A DNA stretch of 64,000 nt from Streptomyces graminofaciens. GTDB lineage: Bacteria; Actinomycetota; Actinomycetes; Streptomycetales; Streptomycetaceae. A program made the position numbers and the translations under genes. Numbering within the stretch: position 1 is the first letter of the stretch; every line of letters starts with the position of its first letter. The notes below the pieces were generated by a model, which saw only the letters and a list, made by a program, of their open reading frames with translations, had not been told where the DNA came from and ran no database searches. The stretch covers positions 4,742,001 through 4,806,000 of the forward strand of contig NZ_AP018448.1 in NCBI RefSeq assembly GCF_030294945.1. Reading direction: 5' to 3'. Of the stretch, positions 33,605 to 42,635 are shown one piece after another.

Positions 33605-34911
33605 TGGCCACACCCCGCGACACCCCCGCCTCCCGCCGCTGCCGCGCCAACGGCGACGGAACGGTCTATCAGCGCAAGGACGGACGCTGGGAAGCAGCCG
33701 GGTACGTCCTGGCTCCTGGCAACACCCGCCGCCGCGTCCGCGTCTACGGCACCACCCGCAAAGACGCGCTGGCCAAGCTCACCGAGAAGATCGCCAACAG
33801 CAATCGCGGCGTCCCCGCGCCCTCCGCGCAGGGCAGCCTCGGCGCATACCTGACGTACTGGCTGGAGGCCGTTGCCGTCCATCACCTCCGCGAGAACACC
33901 CACACCCGCTACACCGCCTGCGTGAACAACTACCTCATCCCCGGCCTGGGCAAGAAGAAGCTCGCCAAGCTCACCGCCAAGGACGTCCGCACCTGGATCA
34001 ACCAGCTCCGCACCACCTGCCAGTGCTGCGCCCGCGGCACCGATGCCCACCGCGTTCAGACCCGTTGCTGCGCCGCCGGAACATGCTGCTCCAAACGACT
34101 CTCCCCACTGACGCTGACGTACATCCACTCCGTCCTCAAGTCCGCCCTGGAGCACGCCGTCCGCGAGGAAGAGATCCCACGCAACGTCGCCCGCAACGTC
34201 CGCACCGGCACACCCCGGCCCCGTCGCTTCGAACCCCTCACCGCCGACGAAGCCCGCCAATTCCTCGCCGCCACGAACGAACACCGGCTGCATACCCTGT
34301 TCGAACTCGCTCTCCACACCGGACTCCGCAAGGGCGAACTCCTCGGCCTCTGCTGGGAAGACCTCAACCTCGACACAGGCACCGCTGCCATCCGCCGAAC
34401 ATTGCAGCGCACCAGCACGGCCGGCCTCACCGCTTTGCCCACAAAGACTCGGGCCTCGGAGCGCCGCATCGCCCTCCCCGCCCGCTGCCTCCAGTCGCTG
34501 AAGCGCCACCACGAACAGCAGCAGCACGAGCGTGACACGGCAGGCACCGAGTGGCAGCACGACGGATACGTCTTCACCACCCCGCAGGGAAGAGCGATCG
34601 ACCCGACCAACCTCACCCGCGCCTTTACCACACTCCTCTGCAAGGCCGGCCTCCGCCGCATCCGCTTCCACGACCTCCGGCACTCGACCGCCACCCTTCT
34701 CCTGGAACAGGGCGTCGAACTCGTCGTCATCAAGGAACTCCTCGGCCACGCCCACATCGGCGTCACCGCGACCGTCTACGCCCACGTCCGACTCCGCCTC
34801 CAGCGCGACGCCATCGACACCCTCAGCACCGCCCTTGACGGCCCTGGCGACGACGAGTCGACCCGCGACGACGGCGACGACCCGCCGCTGTGCGGAGCCA
34901 CCGTCCGCTGA
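33604..34911 (+). CDS. int: Tyrosine recombinase (integrase) of AICE2
   Basis: 435 residues, closely similar to the AICE1 integrase over its whole length. Catalytic Arg242 (HTGLRKGELLGL), Lys (TKTRASERR), HDLRHSTA, LLGHAHIGVT and Tyr392. The same Cys-rich insertion (TTCQCCARG...TRCCAAGTCCSK) is present. The shared core-binding region explains why both elements use the identical core in the Rhs gene. The core lies ~1.0 kb downstream, with immunity C and toxin tip C in between. Confidence 0.93.
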   Translation: MATPRDTPASRRCRANGDGTVYQRKDGRWEAAGYVLAPGNTRRRVRVYGTTRKDALAKLTEKIANSNRGVPAPSAQGSLGAYLTYWLEAVAVHHLRENTHTRYTACVNNYLIPGLGKKKLAKLTAKDVRTWINQLRTTCQCCARGTDAHRVQTRCCAAGTCCSKRLSPLTLTYIHSVLKSALEHAVREEEIPRNVARNVRTGTPRPRRFEPLTADEARQFLAATNEHRLHTLFELALHTGLRKGELLGLCWEDLNLDTGTAAIRRTLQRTSTAGLTALPTKTRASERRIALPARCLQSLKRHHEQQQHERDTAGTEWQHDGYVFTTPQGRAIDPTNLTRAFTTLLCKAGLRRIRFHDLRHSTATLLLEQGVELVVIKELLGHAHIGVTATVYAHVRLRLQRDAIDTLSTALDGPGDDESTRDDGDDPPLCGATVR

Positions 34912-34913
34912 CG

Positions 34914-34935
34914 TTGCCGTCAACTACTGCCGTCA
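34914..34935 (+). repeat. Paired arm-type motifs, right end of AICE2
   Basis: TTGCCGTCA at 34914-34922 and CTGCCGTCA at 34927-34935, 2 bases after the integrase stop; same 13-base period as the AICE1 right end. Confidence 0.65.
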
Positions 34936-34944
34936 CCCACCGCA

Positions 34945-34977
34945 GAAGCCCCGCCAGGACACACCTGACGGGGCTTC
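34945..34977 (+). terminator. Terminator after AICE2 integrase
   Basis: GAAGCCCCGCCAGG / CCTGACGGGGCTTC, 14-bp stem with one mismatch, 5-base loop. Homologous to the AICE1 terminator. Confidence 0.78.
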
Positions 34978-35088
34978 AAGTTTGCTATTGCTATCTAGCG
35001 CATGGGTTGCGAGATCGGGCCGTGAGGCTCCACCTCGCACGGCGGTGTCGCGCGGCGTGGATGTACCCATCTCCGCCGGTGCCCGTAC

Positions 35089-35583
35089 TCACCGTTGCCG
35101 ATACAGATCTTCCGAGTACCTCAGGAACGCTTCTAGCCTTTCGGCCATTCCGGAAATTCCCCCCTTACCCCCAGGAGGGGGAGGCATATATTTCACGAAG
35201 CCCTCCATCTCCTCAGGATACTCAAAGTCCGAATACAACTCCTCGATAACGTTGAACAATTGCTGCTCGCTCAGGCCACTTTGATGGAGCCAGGCCAGCG
35301 ATAGATAGATCCACACGGCGGACAGCTCGCGGGAGTCACCCAAGTCCTCAGACGAAAGGTCCGGAAGATCCCCGGACCGGATCTCCTCCGAGAGCGCGAG
35401 CGCCCACCTTTCCTCCACGTCAAGCAGCGGGCGGCCGGCCTGCATTTTGCGCATGTAGATCTGCACGATGGCAGAATCATCCAACCACCCCCAATGCTTC
35501 CCGTAAGCGACTTCCCTGGTCGTCAGATCCACTCGATCCACAACAAAGCTACCGGGGATCTTGAACTTAGCCATCGCGTTCAT
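35089..35583 (-). CDS. Immunity protein C (DUF2247 family)
   Basis: 164 residues; its start overlaps the Rhs stop by 4 bases, so it is translationally coupled to the toxin. The pattern FKIPGSFVVDRVDLTTREVAYGKHWGWLDDSAIVQIYM and ERWALALSEEI fits DUF2247, a family found beside polymorphic toxins. Presumed antidote to the toxin tip now fused to Rhs. It travels with AICE2, lying inside the element. Confidence 0.75.
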   Translation of the reverse strand: MNAMAKFKIPGSFVVDRVDLTTREVAYGKHWGWLDDSAIVQIYMRKMQAGRPLLDVEERWALALSEEIRSGDLPDLSSEDLGDSRELSAVWIYLSLAWLHQSGLSEQQLFNVIEELYSDFEYPEEMEGFVKYMPPPPGGKGGISGMAERLEAFLRYSEDLYRQR

Positions 35584-38500
35584 GGTTTGTTTGGGATTCC
35601 GTTCATCGATCCTCCGTTTACAAATCTTTGATGAGTGATCAGGTTTCCGCTCCCGCCGCGCTCAACTAGCCACTCAAAGCGTCCAGCCTTTCCGTTCATC
35701 TCTCCCGGCATCTGCACCAACAAGCGCTCCACTCCGTCTCCACCAACAAGTCGAGTGGTTACACCCTTAGTTGCGATATCACCGACAACGAAATCTGCCG
35801 CCCTGTGCCCAGCATCCTGCTTCAGCCCGGACCCATACCCCTTGGCATTCTGGATGATTTCCTGAGCTTCTGCGGAGCCGACCCCGCACCACGGTCCGCT
35901 GTTGTGAACGAGTACCGGCGTCTGCCCAGCCAGCACATAGTACGTGTGCAGATCGTCAACCGTGAGGTTGTAGGTGATGGCACGCTGAGTGAAGGGACGG
36001 TTACCAGTGACGGTGACGGTTGTGCCGTCGTCGGTACGCAGGGTCATGCCTGGCTTGAGTTTTCCGGACTCGATCCAGTCGTGTTCGGACGGGGACCAGA
36101 AGGGGTGCTCATGGGTGGCCGTGAGGTTCTCGGTGCCGCTTTCCGTGGCGATCGTGAGCTCGTTGAAGTGTTTGTCGTCCTCGGTTTTGATGAGGCGAGT
36201 CACTTCTCGCGCGCCAGTTTGACCGGTTTTCGGGTCGGTGGCCAGAACCATGTCGCCGAGATCGACGTCCTCAATGTCCTCAGTCGAGCCGTCAGCCAAG
36301 AGAACTTCAGTGCCGGCCAGGAAGCACTTGCAGCCTAGTTTGCCTTTTCCGGACCTCCCGGGCTTACCAGGCTTGCCAGGTTTCGCGGGGTTGTGGCCGA
36401 GAATCGCAGCCACAGCGCTGGGAACCCGGTAGGCGTCGCTCGACGTGTCATAGCCATGACCTGCTACCCACTCGTCGAACTGGGCCCCGTAGTCACATCC
36501 TGGAGCCCCCGGACCGCCGTCTCCCCAACAGTCACCGTCGACGATCCACCCGACGTACTCGGCCGTATGCGGAACATTGGAGACCAAGCCGTAGAACGTC
36601 TCTCCGACGCCGCTGCAGATCCCGCTGAGAAAGCCCCACGAACCACAGCCGTTCTCGGAATCACCCGGCCCCTTCTTGATGCTGGTATATCCAGCGCTGT
36701 CGGTGGTGGCGGTGCCACCACTACGCCTGGAGGAGCCACCAGCGCATAGATGAGTCTTGCAGTAGTTGGCGTTGTCCCCGTCGACATCGTGATAGACCCC
36801 GTTGTCGACGAAGTCATCACCGCTCCTGCAGTCCGCCTCACAGAACTTCAACCCGGTCGGATCGCTGAAGGTGACGGGGTTGTTGCCCGCGTAGGCATAG
36901 CCGTTGAGCGACTGGTGCTGGTCCAGGGCCAGGACCGGGTCCACGCTCAGGAACTGCCCTGTCTTCGGGTCATACTCCCGCGCCCCGATGTGCGTCAGAC
37001 CCGTGCCCGCGTCGGCCGGCTTGCCCAGGAAGGACTTGTCGTCCGGCCAAGCCGTGACCGTCTTCGGGTCGCGCGAGGCACCGAACGGTGTCGTGTAGCG
37101 CTTCGTGACCGCGTACGTCGTCGCGTCCAGGGTGAGGCTGGACGTGCCATGGTGGTCGGCGGCCAGGAAGTTCAGCTTGGTGCCCGACGTGCCCGAGACC
37201 GCCGCGCGGACCGCGATCGTCTGGCCGTTGGCCGTGTAGTAGCGGGTGCCGGAGAGGGTCTTCTTGGTGCCCTTCACCGTCAGGCGGACTTCCGTGCCAC
37301 CCAGGTACAGGATCGTGTCGCCGTCGCCCTTCGCCCGACGGATCAGCAACTCCCCGTCGGCGTCATACAGGTAGCTCGTCTCCGCCGTGCCCTCGGACGT
37401 CTTCGCCAGCTTGCCCTCGCTGTTCCACCCCAGGGTCTGCTGAGCGGTGAGACCGGAGCGGGACTTGGTGTTGCCGGTCTCGTCGTACCCGTACGTCGCG
37501 GTCCTTGCCCCCGTCGTCTTGTCGAGGGTGTGAGGCTTCTTGTCCGACGTCTCGTCGTCGTACGTGTACGTCGTGGTGCTGTCGCCCGAAGACGCGTGCT
37601 GCGTTTCTGTCTTGCGCTGGCCTGCTGATGTGTAGGTGTACGACGTCCAGTACGGGGCCGCACCGTCCAGGTTCCCCACCGCTCGACTCGACGTCGCGCA
37701 GTCCGCCGTCTTCGGAGTCCAGGACTCGGTCAGCCGGCGGTTGCCGTCGTATGTGAAGCACTGATAGTCGGGCTTCGCCGTGCCACCCTGGGTCGCGCCG
37801 TCGAAGATCGAGGTGACGTTACCGGCGTCATCCTGGGTGAACTCCAGGTCTTGTGGCCTGTAGCTGTGCACGTCGTCGGTGACATAGGCGCGGGTGAGGC
37901 GACGGGTTCCCTTCTCGTAGTCCCAGTTCAGGAACGCTTTCTTCGCCGAAGCCGACCCGTCCATGCCTACCGTGAGCTGGCGCAGGTCACCCTGCGGCGA
38001 GAACACCGACCCGTGCAGGTAACCGGTCGTACCGGATGCTTTGACCTGCTGTCCGGTCGCGTTGTACTCATAGCCGACCGTCTCCGAGGCGAGACCGCCC
38101 ACCGCTGGGTGGGACGTCTGGCTGATCGTTCCGTCGATCCGGTAACCCGTCGTGAACGTCAGGGTCTTCGCCACGCCTGCCGTGACGAGGTCGTCGTTCT
38201 CGGGGAGCAGCAGCTGGCTCTCCTTGACCTGGTACAGGTTGTCGTAAGACGTGACCTTCTTCGTGTAAGCCTTGCCGGTCAGGCCGCCGTCATAGCGGAC
38301 CGCGGTGTCCAACTGCCCCTTTGCCAGGGAGTCGAAGGTCCAGGCGGCGAGCTTGTTGGCGTCCGTCTTCTCCGACTGCCACAGGCCGGTCTTACGGTTC
38401 AGCTCGTCGTAGCCGTACAGCAGCTTCTTCTTTTCGGCGTCGACGGTGTAGTCAACGCGGTCGAGGCTGTCGTACTCGGTCGTGCTGGTTCCCTTGTCGG

Positions 38501-41500
38501 GGTCCGTGGCAGTGTCCTGGCGGCCGAACAGGTCATACGTGTACGACCACTTGGCCTTGTCGGGGCCGGTGATGGTCTCCTGCTGCCCGGCGTCCGTGTA
38601 CGTGTACGCGGTCGTTGTGTAGTCCGTGCCCGTGGGCTGCGGACCCGCGTACTCGCGGCGCTCAGTCATCTGGCCGAGGGCGTTGGTGACCACCGCGATG
38701 GCCTGGCCGCCGGGCGGGGCCGACGTGGTGACCGTGTCTCCGGTGTACGTGCTGTCGGTGGTCCAGCGGGTCACGCCGTACGCCTTGGTGACCACCTTGG
38801 TGGCGCGGCCGGCAGCGTCGTATGTCGTGTCCGTCTGGATCGGTGCCTGGCTGCCCTCCGTCTGCACCGGGGTGCCGGACGGTGAGGAGGTCTCGTCCCA
38901 GATGTCGCCCTGTGCGCTGACCGCGAGTCCGCGGTCGTCGTAGCGGGTCAGGGAGACCAGGCGTCCGCCGACCGGGGTCGGGGTCTGAACCTGGCGGGAG
39001 CGCAGGAGGGAGTCGTAGAACTCGTACGTGGTGTTGTAGCCGGAGCCGTCGCCCTTGATGGTGCCCGTCGACACCCAGGACATGGCCGAGTTGGTGACCT
39101 TGTAGGTGTAGACGTGGTTCGGCTTCTGGCTGAGGGCCTTAAGGCGGTTCGGCAGCCAGACGCTGGTCACGCGGCCGAGGCTGTCGTACTCGGTCTCAGT
39201 GATCTTTCCGTTGGCGTCCGTGGCCTTGAGCGGGCTGCCTGTCGCGAAGGACAAATTGGTGGTGGCCTTGTGGCCCTTGATGTTGGTGACGCTGGTGGAG
39301 GTCAGCGGGCCTGATGCCGCCGGGACGTAGGCCGTGTCCGCAACCGTCTTGTCGTTGGTGTCCTTGACCACGCGCGGACGACCGAGCCCGTCGTACGTCG
39401 TCGTCGCGACCTTCTGCCACGCGGGGGCGTCGTCACCGCCGTAGGACTTGGCTCGGCCCACCCAGACGGCGTCGCCCTTGGTCGGCTTCTGAGAAGCGGA
39501 CCAAGCCGTGGCGTCGGTGTCGTCATAGATCGTGGCGGTGTCCGAGATGACGTCGCCTGGACGGGCGTCGTCCGCCGGAAGGTCGAGGCTCGCGTCGGTG
39601 GTGGCGCACGTCTTGGCGACCGTGCGGGTGCGGGAGACGAGAGAGGTGATGCCCTTGTCCGTGTTGCGGGCGTACCAGGTGCGGGTGCACTTCTCGTCGT
39701 CACTGACGGCCGCGTCGCCCTGGTCCTCGGTCGTGGAGACCATGCCGAGGTCGTCATAGGCGTGGGTGATGCGGTGGGTCCGGTTGACGGCGGTGCCCGT
39801 GGTCGTGATGCGGGTGCGGTCCGTCGTGGCGCTGACGCGGACCATATAGGCCTCGGTGTCGGCGTAGGACTTGTGCTGGGTGGCGGTCTTTCGGGACCAG
39901 ACGTCGGTGATGGTGCCGGCGACCTCGGCGGAGCCGTTGTAGGTGACCGACTCACGGGTGAATCCCGCGTACTGGTCCTGGTCCGCGGCCTCCGGCGCGC
40001 TGACGCCGGTCACCTTCACCGTCTTGCGCTTGTCCGGGTCCGGGGTCTTGCCGTCGGAGCCGAGCACCCGGTCGCCGTTCATGCCTCGCATGTAGACAGA
40101 GACGGTCTTCAGCTGGGCGCTGTCGCTCTTGCCGGTGAGGTGCGTGACGCGTTCGAAACCGCGCCAGACGGACCAGGTCCGCTCCTTCTCGGGCGTGAAC
40201 GGGTCGTCGTTGTAGTGCCAGGCTCCGCCACCCGCGTACTGGTACGTGTGCTGGACGGCCTCCGAGCCTCCGTACGGATCCGTCGTGGACACGGCGGTGA
40301 CCGGGTACTTCTGGAACCAGTCGAGGATCGGGGTCTTCTCACCGTTGGGCGACCAGTACACCGGGTAGCAGCGCTTGGTGTTCTCGTCGACCTTGGGCAT
40401 GGTCTGCCCGTGGACACAGTCGGCCTCGGCGTACGACACGATCGTCTGCGCCCCCGCCTCGGACGTGACCGTGCGCAGGCGCGGCTTGTCCAGAGAGAGG
40501 ATGTCATCGCTGGGGCCGTCGACCCGGTTGGGCAGAAAGACGTGGGTGAACTTGACCGGGTCCAGCGTCAGATCGGTGCCGCGCTTGCCGGTGTGCGTGA
40601 TCTCGTCGAGCCACAGGGACTGGTCGGTGGAGTCGCCCGTGTCGCCCGGGTCCAGATAGAGGTGCTTGAGCGCCCAACTGTCCACCGGCGCGTAGTCGGG
40701 AGTGGCGGCGTCCGCGTCCCAGGCGTAGGTGTTGACGCTCGTCAAGCGGTAGCGGGTGAAGAAGGACGGGCCGACGTTTCCGGAGCAGTCGTCGGTGGAC
40801 GAGGTGCAGATGGAGTCATAAGGAACGTCGGGCCAGTTGTCCCGCGTGGACTCGGTCAACGAGTCGCAGTCGGAAGCGGTGCAGCGCTGCGAGTAGCCGA
40901 AGGTCACCTTCTGCGCCGCACGCGACGTGAAGAGCGTCTCCGGGCGCTGCCCGTACTCGATGCGCCGGAGGTAACCACCGCGGGTGTAGGGACTGTTGGT
41001 GGAGGAGCCGTTCTTCGCGTAGTAGTTGTTCTCCTTGGTGTAGAAGAACGACATCGCGTTGCCGTGGCTGTCCACGACGTAGTCCAGGTTCCAGCGCCAG
41101 GCCTGGACGAGGGAGCGGTCGGAGAACGCGCTGCCCTTGTCGTGGCCGGGCTCGCCGGAGTCGTCGCCGTAGACCTGTGCGAGCCAGGTGGAGTCGGTCG
41201 TGGGGTCGGGGTCAACGGCGTCGAGGGTTGCCGGGTCGTCCGAGCGCCATCCCGGCAGCTTGTGCTTGCCGAAGACGTACTGGGTGCCGTCGGTCGTGGT
41301 GACGGACCAGTACTCGCCGTTGTCGTCGCCGTTGTCGGCACCGACCAGGTGCTCGACCTTGGAGGCGTCGTCGCTCTTGAGGCGCCACTCGCCAGTGCTG
41401 TCGTCCTTGACCAGCTCGGTGGCCTTGCCGTTCAGGACGAGTGAGGCATTGTCGTACTTCCAACACAGGTCGAACTTGTCGGTCTGGCCGTCGTCGTCGC

Positions 41501-42539
41501 AGGAGCCGTACTTGCGCTCGATGTAGGAGGAGGTCAGCTCGAAGCCCTCACCGACCTGGCTGCCCTGGTTGTTCGTGGACGCGGTACGACCGTCCACCGC
41601 ACCGGAGTCGTACGAGATGGACAGGTCCGGAGTCGGGCCCGCGGCGGCCGGCGGTGTACGGAAGGGATAGGACCAGGTGAACGTGCCGGACGAGCCGCCT
41701 GTCTCCCAGGTCGACGAGGCAGCCAGAGGCGTCGCCTTGTAGTCGCCGGCGCCGGACTGGGTCCCGGCGGCGAGGGCCAGCACCATCGTCTCGCCACCGG
41801 CCGAGTTGGCCTTGAATGCCAGCGTGGACGAAAGACGCTCTCCGCCACGGTCGTTGGCCGAGGCCAGAGGCTGAGTGGTGCGGCACTTGCCCTTGGTCTT
41901 GCCTGTGTCGCCGAGTCGGCAGTCGCGGAACTTCAGCAGATGCAGACGGCCTGCCCAGTCACCACCGTAGGCGGAAGCGAACGCCGAGTAGTCGATGCCG
42001 AGTTGTGCCCGGCCGCCGGCCTCCGGGCCGGTGACCTTGAGGACCACGCCCTTGATGCCGAGCTTCTTCGTGGCCTTCTGGCCGAGGACCCGGACCCGGA
42101 CCTCGTCGGCGGTACGCGGCTGCTTCGTCCCCTTGGCCGTCTTCGGGACAGTCAGGGTCAGCGGCAAGAAGCCGGGGCTGGCCTTCGCTCGCCCCGAGGC
42201 GGGCAGCGAAAGCTCCGCGGTGCCGCCCTCGGGCCAGGTGACCTTACGCCCCTGGTCCGTGCGGGCACGCTGCGCGGCAGCCCGGTCGGCCGCTGCGGAC
42301 TTCTCGACGACGGCGGTGTTCTTCTTGTTCGCCTTCACCGTCCACGGGGAGACCTTGGCCGCCTTCGGGTCCTTCAGGTCCGGCCTGCCCAGCGGATCGG
42401 CGGATGCCGCGAAGACAACCGGCGTCAGCAGACTCGGAAGCATCGTGAAGCCGACGACCGAGGCGATGCGCCGCAACCAAGGTCGTCTGCCGCGCGTGGC
42501 ACTTCCTGTTCCGGGTGAGCCAGGGGCGAGCTGGGACAT
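35580..42539 (-). CDS. Secreted Rhs/YD-repeat polymorphic toxin with HINT domain and swappable tip C
   Basis: 2319 residues. Signal peptide (RRIASVVGFTMLPSLLTPVVFAASA), a large beta-rich N-terminal region, many YD repeats (for example YDSLGRVTSVW, YDLFGRQDTATDPDKGTSTT), the Rhs core near DPKTGQFLSVDP...NPVTFSDPTGL, and a HINT domain (residues ~2072-2213, CFLAGTEVLL to PVLVHN). The last ~106 residues (SGPWCGVGSAEAQ ... THQRFVNGG) are the toxin tip, for which I know no family. The att core of AICE2 falls at residues 2198-2204 (HTYYVLA), just before the HINT cleavage point. Everything upstream is chromosomal; everything downstream came with the element. HINT autoproteolysis would release the tip. 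Immunity C overlaps the stop. Confidence 0.9.
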   Translation of the reverse strand: MSQLAPGSPGTGSATRGRRPWLRRIASVVGFTMLPSLLTPVVFAASADPLGRPDLKDPKAAKVSPWTVKANKKNTAVVEKSAAADRAAAQRARTDQGRKVTWPEGGTAELSLPASGRAKASPGFLPLTLTVPKTAKGTKQPRTADEVRVRVLGQKATKKLGIKGVVLKVTGPEAGGRAQLGIDYSAFASAYGGDWAGRLHLLKFRDCRLGDTGKTKGKCRTTQPLASANDRGGERLSSTLAFKANSAGGETMVLALAAGTQSGAGDYKATPLAASSTWETGGSSGTFTWSYPFRTPPAAAGPTPDLSISYDSGAVDGRTASTNNQGSQVGEGFELTSSYIERKYGSCDDDGQTDKFDLCWKYDNASLVLNGKATELVKDDSTGEWRLKSDDASKVEHLVGADNGDDNGEYWSVTTTDGTQYVFGKHKLPGWRSDDPATLDAVDPDPTTDSTWLAQVYGDDSGEPGHDKGSAFSDRSLVQAWRWNLDYVVDSHGNAMSFFYTKENNYYAKNGSSTNSPYTRGGYLRRIEYGQRPETLFTSRAAQKVTFGYSQRCTASDCDSLTESTRDNWPDVPYDSICTSSTDDCSGNVGPSFFTRYRLTSVNTYAWDADAATPDYAPVDSWALKHLYLDPGDTGDSTDQSLWLDEITHTGKRGTDLTLDPVKFTHVFLPNRVDGPSDDILSLDKPRLRTVTSEAGAQTIVSYAEADCVHGQTMPKVDENTKRCYPVYWSPNGEKTPILDWFQKYPVTAVSTTDPYGGSEAVQHTYQYAGGGAWHYNDDPFTPEKERTWSVWRGFERVTHLTGKSDSAQLKTVSVYMRGMNGDRVLGSDGKTPDPDKRKTVKVTGVSAPEAADQDQYAGFTRESVTYNGSAEVAGTITDVWSRKTATQHKSYADTEAYMVRVSATTDRTRITTTGTAVNRTHRITHAYDDLGMVSTTEDQGDAAVSDDEKCTRTWYARNTDKGITSLVSRTRTVAKTCATTDASLDLPADDARPGDVISDTATIYDDTDATAWSASQKPTKGDAVWVGRAKSYGGDDAPAWQKVATTTYDGLGRPRVVKDTNDKTVADTAYVPAASGPLTSTSVTNIKGHKATTNLSFATGSPLKATDANGKITETEYDSLGRVTSVWLPNRLKALSQKPNHVYTYKVTNSAMSWVSTGTIKGDGSGYNTTYEFYDSLLRSRQVQTPTPVGGRLVSLTRYDDRGLAVSAQGDIWDETSSPSGTPVQTEGSQAPIQTDTTYDAAGRATKVVTKAYGVTRWTTDSTYTGDTVTTSAPPGGQAIAVVTNALGQMTERREYAGPQPTGTDYTTTAYTYTDAGQQETITGPDKAKWSYTYDLFGRQDTATDPDKGTSTTEYDSLDRVDYTVDAEKKKLLYGYDELNRKTGLWQSEKTDANKLAAWTFDSLAKGQLDTAVRYDGGLTGKAYTKKVTSYDNLYQVKESQLLLPENDDLVTAGVAKTLTFTTGYRIDGTISQTSHPAVGGLASETVGYEYNATGQQVKASGTTGYLHGSVFSPQGDLRQLTVGMDGSASAKKAFLNWDYEKGTRRLTRAYVTDDVHSYRPQDLEFTQDDAGNVTSIFDGATQGGTAKPDYQCFTYDGNRRLTESWTPKTADCATSSRAVGNLDGAAPYWTSYTYTSAGQRKTETQHASSGDSTTTYTYDDETSDKKPHTLDKTTGARTATYGYDETGNTKSRSGLTAQQTLGWNSEGKLAKTSEGTAETSYLYDADGELLIRRAKGDGDTILYLGGTEVRLTVKGTKKTLSGTRYYTANGQTIAVRAAVSGTSGTKLNFLAADHHGTSSLTLDATTYAVTKRYTTPFGASRDPKTVTAWPDDKSFLGKPADAGTGLTHIGAREYDPKTGQFLSVDPVLALDQHQSLNGYAYAGNNPVTFSDPTGLKFCEADCRSGDDFVDNGVYHDVDGDNANYCKTHLCAGGSSRRSGGTATTDSAGYTSIKKGPGDSENGCGSWGFLSGICSGVGETFYGLVSNVPHTAEYVGWIVDGDCWGDGGPGAPGCDYGAQFDEWVAGHGYDTSSDAYRVPSAVAAILGHNPAKPGKPGKPGRSGKGKLGCKCFLAGTEVLLADGSTEDIEDVDLGDMVLATDPKTGQTGAREVTRLIKTEDDKHFNELTIATESGTENLTATHEHPFWSPSEHDWIESGKLKPGMTLRTDDGTTVTVTGNRPFTQRAITYNLTVDDLHTYYVLAGQTPVLVHNSGPWCGVGSAEAQEIIQNAKGYGSGLKQDAGHRAADFVVGDIATKGVTTRLVGGDGVERLLVQMPGEMNGKAGRFEWLVERGGSGNLITHQRFVNGGSMNGIPNKP
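35929..35949 (-). other. att core 3 (right end of AICE2, inside Rhs)
   Basis: Third copy of the 21-bp core (GCACA at 35933-35937, spacer TAGTACG, TGTGC at 35945-35949). Here it is in frame inside the intact Rhs gene, with Rhs/HINT coding on its right and AICE2-borne tip C on its left. This is the attB-derived side. Confidence 0.82.
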
Positions 42540-42635
42540 GACAAGTCTCCTCGCGGCGGCTGCTCCCCCGGAGCAGCCGCACGCCGTTGAAGGTCGTGAA
42601 GAAGAAGTTGAGAGGACGGCGAAGTGGGCCGGTTC

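Larger units (their letters stand above)
25403..35949 (+). mobile_element. AICE2: complete integrative conjugative element carrying toxin/immunity C
   Basis: Bounded by att cores 2 and 3. It holds two small minus-strand genes, an XRE-TPR regulator, a double-GntR regulator, two small conserved genes, an FtsK-like Tra, an SpdB-like membrane protein, RepSA, Xis, Int, and then immunity C with toxin tip C fused in frame to the chromosomal Rhs gene. All functions for excision, replication and mycelial transfer are present, so it is probably mobile. Confidence 0.83.

Noticed and set aside
36750..41444. Long plus-strand open frames opposite the Rhs gene
   Set aside because: They mirror the codon bias of the real minus-strand Rhs gene (Val/Arg/Leu/Gly-rich text without domains).
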